From positions 1,332,634-1,396,633 of the forward strand of contig VZRR01002857.1 of assembly GCA_013398015.1 (NCBI GenBank): 64,000 nucleotides of DNA, in the 5' to 3' direction. Source of the stretch: Oreocharis arfaki. Taxonomy: Eukaryota; Chordata; Aves; Passeriformes; Paramythiidae. The notes under the pieces were generated by a model. The model was not told the DNA's origin and searched no databases. It was given only the letters and a program-made list of their open reading frames with translations. Shown here in pieces: positions 36,121 through 48,104 of this stretch (position 1 is the first letter of the stretch; each line of letters opens with the position of its first letter). Position numbers and translations under genes: made by a program.

Positions 36121-36538
36121 GTCTAAACCAGGCAACAAAGAATTAAAGAGAAGAGAAAATGTGCAAAAAATACTTTTTTCCCCACATCAAGCCATGATAC
36201 ATACTGAATTTAGAACTTCTATTTAAAGAAATAATAAAATCAAGATAATATTTTCTGTAAATGCCTTAGCTAGATGGCTACAAAGAATAATAAATGCTTT
36301 CAACCAATATAAATCACTTCTAAAAATATGTTACCAGTACAGTTCTGAACAGGTAAGGCAATATGACTTAACAAACACAAGAACTGTGAAGTGGCTGTTA
36401 CATTAAAAAAATTCTCTCGTCTCATAAAATTTCTATATTTTCTGTAAAAAGCTCACAAAGACAAAACCTAAACATATTTTTGAGGTGAAAGTAAATGATA
36501 TCTTCAATACTTTCAACCATTGCATTTTTTTTTTGTAG
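36121..36538. other. Non-coding sequence ending in an acceptor-like tract
   Basis: AT-rich and unique. The last bases (T10 then GTAG, to 36538) resemble a 3' splice site for the candidate exon that follows. Confidence 0.5.
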
Positions 36539-36650
36539 ATACAATTCTTCTTCAGGAAAAGAAAGGCCTGGTTTCTTTGCTGTAAATTGTTCTTTTATGA
36601 ATGGAAATCCCCTTGGTGTAGGCGTTGAATGCAGACAAAGCATAAGGAAA
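36539..36650 (+). other. Candidate internal exon (112 nt), unrecognised
   Basis: Preceded by a strong acceptor-like tract (TTTTTTTTTTGTAG) and ended by a modest donor-like site (GAAA|GTGAGA). One frame is open: one leading base, then 37 whole codons, with residues such as GKERPGFFAVNCSFMNGNPL. The leading single base fits the two trailing bases of the candidate at 3838-3916. I recognise no family. The weak donor and the 32-kb gap to the previous candidate keep confidence low. Confidence 0.2.
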
Positions 36651-39330
36651 GTGAGATTTTTAGAGATGCCTGAACAATTATGAATATTGTTAGATATCTT
36701 ATGTTTTGCAAACCCGTCATTATTTGACCCATGCTCTATCTGAAACAGAGATATATTTTAATGTTAACACCACCAAAAAGCACCACCGAAAACCCCAGGC
36801 TATTCTCCCTTCCCCTAGGACTTCCCCACGGGAACCTGACCAATGAGAACCTACTGAGACAATGCTTTCTTTTTTTCTTTAACTATGAAGCTTCCTGTAG
36901 TGGTAGCAATTCAAAAGTGTGGCTCTAGTTGGTCACTACATCATTTTTCCAATTAAAGGAGGAGTTCAACTTCACATCACTTGCAAGAAGAGAAAGGAAG
37001 AGAGTAGCACTTTAAGAAATGGTATACATGTTGTCTGCATCTGGGAAGATGCAGCATAATGTATTGAGTCTATAGTAGATGATTTATGTAGATAGAAAAA
37101 ATACTTGGTTTTAAGCATGTTTTAAATATGGTGTGATTTTCTCTTTCAAGAAGACTTGCATAGGTAGATTGTTACTGTCATGGAAATCTGATATAAACAA
37201 GCCGACTAAGACTATATAAAGAGTTCTCTAAATAATAACAGATGTGCAGTGTGTGATAGTGTGGTGTTATTTAAAACTTTGCTGGCACTAATGAGGAGCG
37301 ACCAGTGAAATCTCCTCTACCTGTATGTCATGGGATCATCTTAAACCTATTCTGAGGAAACCTGTACAACACCGGTCTTCTCCATCATTTTGTTCTGTGG
37401 AAATAAATGCCTATATTTTTTAATATTTTTTTTCTGTAAAATGACACACATAAATGGCATTAAGATGTTGTTTACAAAGCATTTTTTCTGCAATCCTTCC
37501 TCTAAGAGAAGAGATTCCTTATACCTCTAATGTATAAGCACTTAAGAGGCTTAAAATATACATCTAATACAATCCAGTAGGTCTAAAATGAATATCCATT
37601 GTCATGAATTTAAATCTAATAATTTTGGATTTACTGCAATAGCCTGCTTTATTTACTGCATTAGCAATAGTACAGACCTACCATGATGCTGCTGTAATTG
37701 TAATTATGTGGAGAGGTTTGAATTATTTTGTAGTAGTGTTCCAATTAATTTGCCTTTTTGCTTTCTCAAACAATCAAAAATGCTGACAAATTCAGGACTA
37801 TGCTTGCACAAAAATCTATTTTCCTCAGCTGTATTTTTCTTCAATCCTTAGATGCATTTTTTAGAGAAGTTCCTAGAAAAAATTTGAATTTGAGATGCAG
37901 CTTAATGCTTGATTTTATTTCTATTAAAAAAATGCTTTTGCTTCAGAATGCAGTTTCTTCCAAATAAGGTGTTGGAGGGGAGAAATTTTATCTTCTTTGA
38001 AATGCAGCATGAGAATCTGGATTTGAAAGCAACCAAGTTTTAAATAACTATTTCATTTTAAAAAATTTTCTTTGACATTTTTTGGAAGTAGTTTAGGGTT
38101 GGGATTCTGTTTCTTCTGAGTGATGGAAAACTGGACGAATAGGATGCCTAAAACCTTGATCCCATGCCCCCTCACACACAGGTGGGATACTCTCTTAGCA
38201 TGAGTTCTAATGTACACATGTAGAATTTAGGCAGCCTTATCTTATTCTTCTTCACTTATTTTATTTTGAGACTAAAATTTTAACTGAACAAGTAGAAAGC
38301 ATCCGAAAAGCCTATTGCTAGAGAGATTTAAAAGTATTTGAGTGTATTTAATATTTTTTTCGTAAGACAAGTATGATAGAATTATTCACTAGAATGGTTC
38401 TCAGGTTTCATTCCATTTTTTTACGATGGTCTGGTTTAATGCTTGTAAATACTGCGACCATCTCAGACTCATGCTGGTAAAACCAGATCTGTCTGGAAAA
38501 CACCACTCTTTCTAAACTTCTTTAAATATTCTGCTCTTTTCTTCATTAAAACCCCTTGGAGTTATGTGTCTGTGATTTATCACTGTTTTAAATATGCTGT
38601 GGATACACTGCAAGTTGAAGAAACGACTGTCTTCAGTCTGTTCTCCCCAGTGCAGGAGTTGTTTCTCCCGTTTTAGTCAGTGGTCCCTGGCAACAGGGAG
38701 CAGATAATGCGCCGGTCCCAAGCATAATGCCGTGTTGTTTGCCGAGCTCCTGTTTCCTTCTCCCCTTTTCCTAGATGCTGGTGTGGTGAGTATGGTTAAC
38801 AGGCCCCACCAGCTGGCATATCGGTGCAGACATAATTGCACATGAATAGTGTGGGGAGAGAGGAGCAAGGGAAGAAATAAAACAGATAACAAGCAAAGGG
38901 AAAAAGTAGCACTGTAAACAAGCAGCGTATTTTTTTCCCCTCCACAGAGCAAGCTTTTGTGACCGGAGGCAGTATCTATGTGCAGCCTGACTCCTAATCC
39001 ATATCGCAAACAACTTCCAGATGCCTGAGTCCCCACCACTATTCTGGCATCCCTACCCTTCACAGATGCCTCTCTATGAGGGGGGTCTATAAGTAAAATT
39101 GGGTGTATTTTACTAATCATTCATTTCCAATCTTCCTGAAGGGGAACTTTTATTAATAAACTCTTTTCATCTGTCTCTTTGATTAGGAAGAAGATAATCG
39201 CTTAGTCATGTGAAAAGGAGGCCAAAAAAAAGATTGCTGGGGGGTCGCCTTTTCTAACATGTGCTTGAGTGGAAGGAAACAAATAAAAACCACAGAACAA
39301 TGCGGGTACTAAATGGTTCCAGTTGAGCTT
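36651..39330. other. Non-coding unique sequence
   Basis: No gene or transposon is recognised. A 147-codon minus frame begins near 39120 and runs to 38677; it overlaps another minus frame and has no motif I know. Confidence 0.5.
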
Positions 39331-39570
39331 GAGTGGTGGAGGGGAGTTTGAATAGAAACCGTGGCGGCTGGGCTGGCCTCCCAAGGCAAGCAGAACTAAT
39401 TCCCCTGATCTCGGCTACCCTGCAGGCAGCAGGCACGTCAGCTGGACCTGGCCAGAACAGCCGGCAGGTGTGCCCACGAGGGGAGGATGGGCAGGGACAG
39501 GGCCCGTCACCCACCCCTTGCGAAGGGGTGGCTCAGTGCAGGATGCATGGCTTTCTCTACAGGTTGTAAA
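39331..39570. other. GC-rich island with perfect hairpin
   Basis: A short, clearly GC-rich stretch in AT-rich DNA. It holds a perfect 9-bp stem with a 3-base loop, CCACCCCTT-GCG-AAGGGGTGG (39511-39531). Overlapping frames on both strands (66-86 codons) reflect the lack of A/T-rich stop codons and are not convincing genes. It could be a small regulatory island or a lncRNA exon. Confidence 0.35.
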
Positions 39571-41795
39571 GTCAGTGAGAAACAATTCAAGAGCTTGCTC
39601 TCTGCTGTGCACCATTCTCGATATATCTGCCCTTGTTACTCGGCTCAGGTTACTACACTCGGGCTTAATGCTGCGCTAAATCTTGGACTTCTCTGTCTAA
39701 GGGAAATGTATGCTGTCTGGTGACCACCAGCACTTAATTACAACAGATAGGCTGGAGAGATATTTTCACATTAAGGCGAGTTTGTCTTCCAAATTATGCT
39801 ATGCTTCTATTTAAGCCATGCCCTGGGTTGGGCCCACACTCAAAAGCTGATTTTTAAGAATGTAATACTCTAATTTTAATAAATTTGTGAATTTGTGCCA
39901 TCAGTTGGCATCAACAGGTATCATCCCAGAGACTGATGATGATGGAGTATATTATTCACACAGATTATAGTCAAAAAATATATTTAATTAATTCAGTCAC
40001 ACCTATTCTGACTCACTGAAAGGTTTGAATAACATTTCTTCCTTCTTTCCCTTCTTATTTTTCACTAATCAGGCAGAAACTTAATTTGAATGGTTGAGAA
40101 AATGTAGATTTTTATTAATGTATTTTTATTTCCATACTTTCCATATTTTGCAATGCTAATACCTCCAGCACAATTTTATGGAATGCTTTGAGCTCTGAAA
40201 CCACAGAAGTATAATGTAGATTTTCACAATGATTTCTATACTCCAAAATGTAAAGGTTTGTGCAAAATTGTCACTTTATGACATATGTTAGGTAATACTG
40301 CATTTAAGTTTTCTATTCTCGATCATCATAGTAGTTATTATTTCTATCTTTATTTTTGGGAACAAATCAGAAAGAATGGAAACTTCACTGTTTTGAGGAA
40401 GATATTAGGTGATCTATTAACTTCAACATATCTAATCAGAAACTTGAAATTTTCTCATATTTCACTGTTCTGGGGGTTTCATGGGTTGAAGGAAACAATA
40501 AAATCTGAAGGCATATCTATTTTTTTCTGCATTTCAAAATTGTCTGGGGTCAAGCATTTCCGGAAGAGAGAGAGAAACCTGCTCATTCATTGGAGATGGG
40601 GCTTTGGACACTTGCATAAAATTCAGGTTTCTTGTCTGACTTCTGCAAAGCCTGACTTGAAGCCAGGTTTTCCAGGTGAAACCCAAGGCTCTTTCTGCTG
40701 GTCTGTTGATTGCTCTGTGTTGATAGAGGTGTATTTTCACCAGAATTTCCATTCAAAATTTGTGAATCTGTTTTGAATCAAGAGGTGTAAAAAGGGATAT
40801 GTGACTGAAAAGAGCTGAATATGATGGATCAATTTAATCAATAAATCCATAGCCAAATCTAATAATGCATGCATGAAATATCAGGAAAAAAATGTTATTT
40901 TTCCCATCAATGAAAGGGAAGTTTTATATAAAATTGTGCTGGCAATAAAACAAATAATCTATGGGGGATTTTAAAGCAAGAATTTAATAATGCTTGACTT
41001 TTTTCACAAATATTTTACTTCAGAAATCTGTAAATAGGAAGAACTTTAACTTGCAAATTTTATGAAGAGTGACTGACTCTTACTCATAGCCAAAGAGGAA
41101 AACTAGAGAAAATAGAATGTAAACCTGAAGAATCACACAATTAAGAGGGAACCTGAAATCTTCTGTTATTTTTGAGTGTGGAAGGTATTTGTAGATGCAG
41201 AAGACAGCAAAAATAACCTCCAGCTTGAATGGTTGCCTGAACAGCCATGCTGCAGGGAGACTGAAAAAATGTGGATGCAGCTTGTGCTGAATATCACTCC
41301 TCTCTCCCCGGCCCTTGTATGATGATTCTGACTGCTGTGAGGTATGGAAAACTGCCCCCAAAAGGTGCCCAGTAGCAGTGAGTTACATAACATCCAACAG
41401 CTTGTGCTGCTTTTGGACCATCCATTACACAGTGCTTTTTTTGACAGCTATTTGTCGAGGAGTATTTGGAAGAAATCAGCTGATCCCGAGGTATGAGTTG
41501 GAAAGCGGACATCCTGGGGTCTAGGGTGAGGCATGAAGAGTACTCCTTAATGCACTAAGCAAAAACTATCATTTAAGCTCCTGATGGTCATAATTTGAAT
41601 AAGGGTATTTGTCATTGTTTTCTTTCTAATTCAGTTCAGGTTGTTGTTTCAGTCTATTGTGTATTATATATCTCCTTGTGAATGCTAATGCTTGAGTGTT
41701 CCAGCATTCTTGTATTCTCCAGCTTTAATCCATAGTTATCTGCAGTAAGAGAAGAGGAGTGGAGCATAAAAGACAAAATGAGGGTTTAGTGCAAT
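39571..41795. other. Non-coding sequence, holds the longest open frame
   Basis: The longest frame of the window (40285-40776, +, 163 codons) is here. It is rich in Phe, Leu, Ile and Ser as expected of translated AT-rich DNA, has no recognised motif, and an opposite-strand frame overlaps it. At about 41166-41524 further frames overlap on both strands. I see no gene. Confidence 0.45.
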
Positions 41796-42140
41796 AATGA
41801 TATCATGGGCTAAGGCCTATTCTGTCTGCTGTTCACCCGTGTTCCTTCAGCGACGGTACTTGTCCCCAACAAAAGGTCCAGCTCCTGCTTGCACAGGGGT
41901 CAAAGGGCTGGTGACCTGTTCAAAGGAGACTGGGGCACCATTTTGGCAAACTGTAACTTTTATTAGTTAGAAGTTTGGCAACTTTTAGTGAATTAGGTAT
42001 CGAATGTGTGTGATGTGGGCACACACAGTAAAGCTAGTAAATGGTATTAATTCAAGCTATGCTGTGGAGGATAATACAGGATCAAGCTGCAGAGTGCAAA
42101 GGTCTGCTAATTGCCTAACTTTATTGCCTAAATTTATATG
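41796..42140. promoter_or_regulatory. Possible conserved regulatory element
   Basis: Repeat-free block changing from a GC-richer left half (TTCACCCGTGTTCC, CGACGGTACTTGTCCCC) to an AT-rich right half with TATTAATTCAAG and TAATTG (42108-42113) beside TTTATTGCC. This texture is typical of conserved desert elements; there is no open frame or transposon. Inference only. Confidence 0.22.
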
Positions 42141-43015
42141 TGCTTTATGTAATGTTTAATTTTTAGTGTAGGCAGGGCATGGTGTATGGAGAAGACTCTG
42201 TTTCTTTGGCACTTCTGCCTTTCCTGTGGATATCAGTGAATGGTGTAGTTCATAAAAAACTTGTGCATAAAAGAGGTTTGCTCTGCAAATTTACCAGATT
42301 GTGACAAATTCTCTTTGGCTGCAGAAAATTTCCCAGGAAAAAAGGTGTCTGGAGACCAAAATATAAAGCATGCAAAAACCATGATGCATATTGTGCCAAA
42401 AAAAGAAAAATCAAAAAATTCCATGGCTGATAAAGCTTTAGTCTAATGATGAGAAAGACATTATCCCCAAAATACAGGTGCCACTTCCCTGTCAGTACAC
42501 AAGCAGTCGTTTTCATTGTCTTAAATTTAACAGCATATGTATTCCCATGTGTGGGGAAAGGGTCCTGGTTAATTTTTGTATGCAATAAAAGGACCTTTGG
42601 GCATATTTTACCTTAATGCTTTTTCCTTTGTTTGAGAAAAAGAGCTCTTAATCAGAAAAGCAAGAGATTAACTTAGACTGCAGCATGGATGCTGGCCTGT
42701 TCAGTTAAGTGCACTGCTGATAATAGGTATACCAGATCATGAATAATAATAGATTGTTCCTTTGCTTCTAAAGTTTCCTCCTTTTGAGTCTTTCTGAGGA
42801 AAAAAGAGATACTTTAAAGAGCACTATGACATTTCAAGATAATATAAAGTTTTGAATGTATACTGAATATCTAAAAAAAAAAAATCAGCTTGTTACACTA
42901 AATGATGCTTTGTTAGCATTTGATTTCTGCCGCAAAATGCAAAAGCTGCTGGCTTTGGTAAAATAGTTGGTTTTGGAGCTGAACTAAATAACATATATGC
43001 CAGTTTACAGTAAAG
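42141..43015. other. Non-coding unique sequence
   Basis: A 111-codon minus frame (42250-42585) overlaps plus and minus frames of 60-odd codons. Nothing is recognised. Confidence 0.5.
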
Positions 43016-43520
43016 TTCTTTCTCGCGTTCAGGTGGAACTTCCTGTGCATCAGTTTCTGCCCATTACCTCTTGTCCTCTTGCTTGGCACCTCTGAGAAGA
43101 GCCTGGATCCCTCCTCTTGGTACCCTCCCTTCGAATACTGACAGACATTGATGAGGTCCCCTCTGAGTCACCTCTTCTTGAGGCTGAATGGGCCCAGCTC
43201 CCTCAGCTTGTCCTCATAAGAAAGATGCTCCAGTCCCTTGATTATCTTTGTTGCCCTCAGATGGACCTGCTCCTGGAGCTCTTTTCCTGGAGAACTGGAC
43301 ACAGCACTTGAGACGTGGCCCACCCCAGGGCTGAGTTGAGGGGCAGGATCACCTCTCTTGACCTGCTGGCCAGACTATTCTTAAGGTACCCCAGAATCCC
43401 ATTGGCCTTCTTGGCCATCAGGGCACTGCTGGCTCATGGACAGCTTGTTGTCCACCAGGACCCACAGGTCCTTCTCCCCAGAGCTGCTCTCCTTTGTGTT
43501 CAGCCAGTGTGGAGAGGACT
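43016..43520 (-). mobile_element. CR1 LINE fragment, minus strand, 3' tail missing
   Basis: A roughly 500-bp stretch reads, on the + strand, as the familiar reverse complement of the distal part of avian CR1: GTGGAACTTCCTGTGCATCA, CCATTACCTCTTGTCCTCTTG, GAGAAGAGCCTGGATCCCTC, GACATTGATGAGGTCCCC, AGATGCTCCAGTCCCTTGAT, TGGACACAGCACTTGAGACG, CATTGGCCTTCTTGGCCATC and GACCCACAGGTCCTTCTCC. Identity fades after about 43515. The element lies on the minus strand with its 3' side toward lower coordinates, yet the distal 3' tail that should precede 43016 is absent. Plus-strand frames of 64 and 85 codons here are antisense artefacts. Many substitutions and short indels indicate an old copy. Confidence 0.85.
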
Positions 43521-44050
43521 TCTTGAATCCCAGGCTTCTCTTCCACTCAGCATAATTGTGATGTTTGACTGACTGCAGATCTCTCCTTGGATAAACACCC
43601 TCCTATTATTTCATGGAGTTTGATTATTATATTTACAATTCACTTCCTCAACATTAAACTCTGGCAAACCAGAACAAAACTTTGGAACACAAAGGTCTGT
43701 TTTCTTTGGTGTTTTTTTTAAGACAAACCTGCACTTACAGTCCTTCTTTTGCTTTATTTAACTACAGTCATGCTCTTATCACAGTGTGCTGCTCCTGCAA
43801 GTCGGTGCTAAATTTTTATTCTATTTTAAGATCTGCAAAACAGACATTAGCCAACTCTCACAACATACTCATGAAGTCAATGGTTAACTGAAATTATCCT
43901 TCTTAAGTAAATGAGATTTTTAAAGGTGAAGATTAAGGAATCTTTGCCAGGCCAGCTGTGATTCTCCAGTTGGACAGTAGCTCAGACCTGTTGACACCCA
44001 AGCTTCTACTTATGCCACCAGACTATGCTGCCTTCTGATTGAAGAAGATG
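43521..44050. other. Non-coding unique sequence
   Basis: The first 60 bases may be highly decayed CR1. Otherwise nothing is recognised. Confidence 0.45.
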
Positions 44051-44250
44051 TTACCCAATTAGATGTAAATTATACGGTTTTATATATTATGTCTAATTAA
44101 AGAATGAGCAAATAGTTGTGACAACTGGCAAGATGGTTATTTTGTACCATCTCAGGCTCAGCTACAGCTACAAAAGGGGCATGCAATCAGCAGTTGTCTT
44201 TAAAAAGAGCAGTTAGAATAAAATGATTAGTTTAATCAATTTAGACCTAT
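44051..44250. promoter_or_regulatory. Possible conserved regulatory element
   Basis: Motif-dense block with CTAATTAA (44093-44100), AGCTACAGCTACAAAAGG, GGGGCATGCAAT, and TGATTAG followed by TTAATCAAT (about 44224-44240, a reversed PBX-like site). Repeat-free and frame-free. Enhancer-like by texture only. Confidence 0.25.
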
Positions 44251-44952
44251 TTTCTTAAACAAATGGAACTCCTAGAATTGCTTGCTCTGTTCAGACTGGA
44301 AGAAGACTTTGTATGACAGAAAAGGAGAGGTTTCGAGTACCATCCCTTTGTCTTACAAAGAGAAAATTATTTAACGTAAATAACATTTCCTTTACATATA
44401 CCAAGGAAGTGCGGTTACCTGTGCTCAGGGACACTAATTTACTGATACAAGTGACATTGCATAAAAAGGAATATTATTTTTGAGCTTTAAAAAAGGTCTA
44501 CATAGAAAGTATGCAAGACTTACTTCCCTTCCTGATTTACTTGTAGTTCATTAGGAACTTAAGGAACTATTTAGAACATATGCTGGGATAGGAGGTTGGG
44601 AGGTCAGTTTAGCAGAAGCCACACAAAACTACTTACTGTCTTGATAAGAATGCTTTTTTTCTGCATGCTTGTCATACAGCCATTTTTCACAGTGCATAAA
44701 CAGTCAAACAGCATGTGAGTGACTCAGGGACTTGAAACGTGTTTCTGGAATTTGTTGAATCGCACACTATAATCACTTAATCTGCTCCAGGTCAGTTAGG
44801 ATTTTCTAGTACATAAATACACAGGCAGAAAACTCATTCCAAGACAAGCTTAAAGCAAAGTATAAGTGTGGCAGGTCTTATTAATTTCCTGTGAAAGCTA
44901 TCCTTTATTTTTAAAATGCTATTTGTGTATTTTTCTTTTTTTTTTTTTTAAG
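44251..44952. other. Non-coding sequence ending in an acceptor-like tract
   Basis: Unique sequence. The right end is a long pyrimidine run (TTTTCTTTTTTTTTTTTTAAG, about 44932-44952) that could be a 3' splice site. Confidence 0.45.
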
Positions 44953-45004
44953 GAAAGATGTAATACCAGGCTGCAAAAGTCTTCCATAAAGCCCAGCGAA
45001 GTTG
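44953..45004 (+). other. Candidate short exon (52 nt), unrecognised
   Basis: Bounded by a strong acceptor-like tract and a near-consensus donor (GTTG|GTAAGA). Only the frame starting at its first base is open (17 codons plus one base, beginning ERCNTRLQKSS). That matches the phase left by the candidate ending at 36650. Too short for family assignment; chance remains likely. Confidence 0.2.
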
Positions 45005-45886
45005 GTAAGAATCTTTCCACTTAAGTATGCAACATTTGGACTGAGTCATGTTAACAGTAAACTACTGCACACTTTCTCATGTGAAGTTAGTTTCTCTCAT
45101 TACATGTGAGACACTACTTTGTTGTATTTTAAAGCTTGCGGGTGTTAACTCATTTTGACTCAAATTCTTATGCATGCAAAATACCTCACTGTTGCATTTG
45201 AATCAAATTAGTTGTTTCATACATTAGCAATTTATTTCAAGTTCTTTGAAATTTGTACAGAGTACCCTGTAGTCGTACTCTTAATCAGCAATATGCATTT
45301 CCTTATCAGTGTGCTTTACAATACAGCGATAGATATTGATTACAATGTGCTTAATGGATTATCGGATATTATCTCCTGTGCAATTTGTAAAGAATTAAGT
45401 TCATAATTTTCTGTTCTGGGATCAAAGAAAATTTGATTTTCTCTAATAAGGTATGATTTATAACTGGAGTAGACAAATGATTCGTTTTCTCTAGTGTCTG
45501 AGGATTACATTTCTGAATGCAATTTGGGCATATAGATCTAAAAGAATACAGATAAGAAAGAAATCAGATGTTCATAGAAATTGTGGCATTCAGAATCAAT
45601 AGAAACTTAATAATTCTAAGTACCTCTTATGCTAAAACATAAAAGCTTTAGAGATAGCATTACCCAGCACAGTGGTAATGTCTTGCTCAAGAAAGCGGAA
45701 TGCAGCGCTAGCAGTCTGTGGCTTAAATATTTCAAAACTCAGTTGAATATGTTAAGTAGGTAACATAATGTATTAAAGTGTAACAGTCATACATGTTATT
45801 TAATATATGAAAAAAAATTCAGTCTCAGTCATTGGCTTCCTGTTATCTAAAGAGTTATTATTTGATGCATTTTTTTCTTTTTTTAG
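45005..45886. other. Non-coding unique sequence
   Basis: Nothing is recognised. The right edge (TTTTTTTCTTTTTTTAG, to 45886) is a good acceptor-like tract. Confidence 0.5.
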
Positions 45887-46010
45887 CTCTGACCTCAGAG
45901 TTAGACTTGATCTATTGTCTAAATTCAGTTTGCCCTACATTTTAGTGATGAGTAATCATGTTGCACACATGGCACAACAAGTTGAAGAAGAACCTAGACC
46001 TCAGGATAAG
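45887..46010 (+). other. Candidate exon (124 nt), unrecognised
   Basis: Preceded by a strong acceptor-like tract and followed by AAG|GTATAC, a moderate donor. Read with one leading base the segment is open, including LLSKFSLPYILVMSNHVAHM and a QQVEEEPRPQDK end. Read with two leading bases, which is the phase left by the candidate at 44953-45004, it meets a stop after about 18 codons and would be terminal. The two readings disagree, which weakens a coding interpretation; a lncRNA exon or chance is as likely. Confidence 0.2.
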
Positions 46011-48104
46011 GTATACTGGTTATGGATAGGTCAATCCTAAAGTTTTTCTGCTTCTTTTGGCACTTTTCCTTATATTCCCCTATGGAATGAAAGGTTCTTC
46101 ATACCTGAGACACATACTGTCTATATTTTAGGCCATAAATTAAGACTTATAAATAAATAAAATATTCTTTTATTCAATAAGCACCAAGCATTTTATACCG
46201 AGCCCTATATGGTCCATTATGAAGTATATTCCCATTTAAAATTCCTTAATGTAACAAAGTCAAAACAAGTGTAATAAATCAAAAAGTATTAAAATGGTGG
46301 AGTCAGCCAAAACACAGATTTTGTCTACAACAGACCAATTGTCTCCCATTTGCACTCATGCTTCAAGGTAACGTGCTGAAAGAAAGAGGCAACATTGCCT
46401 TTAAAGAATAAACTGGACATGCTAGAAGTTGAGTTGGGGCAGCTATTTTGAACTGATATTTTGGATGTGGTGATGCAAACTATTGCATGGTCTATGTCTG
46501 CCAGACATGAAGAATTAATGGATCTGTTCAACTGTTTCTTTAACGGTGAATACATTTTACAATTCTCCTTCTATGATGGAAAAAAATTGCTTTGTCCAGA
46601 TCTATGTATTCATCCTTATTTTGTTAGTTCGTGTTTGCATTACAGCTTAGCACTGAAAAAAAAAATTGTCTTTGGAAATTGTGATTGCTCCAAACAATTG
46701 ATTCAGTTCTAAACATTTGAAACAGTATACAAAATGACAGCTGCATTTGGGTAAATACATCAAATATACAGAAATATTTGAAACTTAATCACATCATTTA
46801 TAGTGAGGCTGGTAAGCTGCAAATTGCACTGAAGAACACGTTAAAAATAAAGGAGTCACCTTAACAGTCTGCCCATACTGTTCCTTTACATTAGTCTAAA
46901 ACTAATTCTGCATCACCGTGAAATGAATTGGATTTGGTTCATAATCAGGTCTTGAATATTATTTAGTTCTTACCAGAGCTACATACAGAGTTGTGGAAGT
47001 GTCAGTCATAAATCATGTTTGCTAATGGACTTTCAAGGAAGAGAGATATTCTTGTTATATGGCCAGGAGAAAGAACTGAGGTTTAATCAGCTTGGTGAGT
47101 GAAACATATATTGTATCTCTAGCAAATACTACTGAAATCAAGGAACAAAAATGCAAATTTTTATGAACACACCCCCCCCCCAATAGTTTTTTTCTGTAGC
47201 ACCCAAAAGGGCTCTTTAACCTTGATGCAGAGGCCCTCAAGGATGTCAAGTGCTGCACCAAAGGTTTCGTTCATTCATCTCTGAGGTAGAAAGCATAGCG
47301 AGCTTTCCTTTTTAGATATTCTTATCTGAGACTGTACAGTCCCATTATCAGGGAAGTGCTATAAAAGGAAATGTTTTGTGACCCCCAGAACAGTAATAGG
47401 GATGATAAAACCCTGAAAATCTCTCTCCCTAATTTTTTTTTTTTTTTTTGTCTATTTTGGATCTGACGTTAAAGCATCTGGAAGAACAAGCACTTTTGAG
47501 ACTGATTTTAAGAGTTAGGTTTTCCCATGCTCTCTCATTCTTGGTTGATTAGCAGATTAGTGTGCAGGAGCAGGAAAAATATCCAGGCCTTGGAGATTTT
47601 TCTTATGGATAAATTATTTCAACCAGAACACTTTCTCTCTAGAGAACAGACTACAGAACAAAACAGAATAAACAAACAAACAAAAACCTCAACCCCTGAG
47701 AATTACCTCAGTTCTTGGGACATAATCCTTTACCAAGTATGTTTGCAAAATAAAGTGAAACATTTTCAAAGAATTTGACTGAATGCATTTCAAGATCCCA
47801 CTCTTTATCTTGAATGAGGCCACAACACAGCTATTTAAAAAACAGGCTCTGCTCATTAACTTATCATCTAGGACCATCCAGCTTAGACCCGAAAAGACAA
47901 AAAAAAAAAAATCCAAGAGTGCAGTATAAATATCACATCTAGTTTCAGGAAGGCAACCAACACACAAAGAGATTAAAATCCTCAGCCAAGAGCTGACAAG
48001 CTGCCACTGGCAGATTTCAGCTCCCAAATCCTGCAAGTTTTACCTGGGTACTGGAGGAGATGGATTTTTATTTTGCAGATTCCCAGCTGTTTATGTAGAA
48101 CTAA
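46011..48104. other. Non-coding unique sequence with homopolymers
   Basis: No gene is recognised. There is a 10-C run (47172-47181), a 17-T run (47433-47449) and a 13-A run (47899-47911). A 115-codon minus frame (47689-48036) crosses the A-run and has no known motif. Confidence 0.5.

Noticed and set aside
38677..39120. 147-codon minus frame
   Set aside because: No recognisable motif, and another minus frame overlaps it in a different register.
40285..40776. 163-codon + frame, longest in the window
   Set aside because: Composition follows AT-rich DNA, no motif is recognised, a minus frame overlaps it, and one frame of this length is not surprising in 64 kb of double-stranded AT-rich sequence.
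43117..43572. Adjacent + strand frames of 64 and 85 codons
   Set aside because: They are antisense readings of a minus-strand CR1 fragment.
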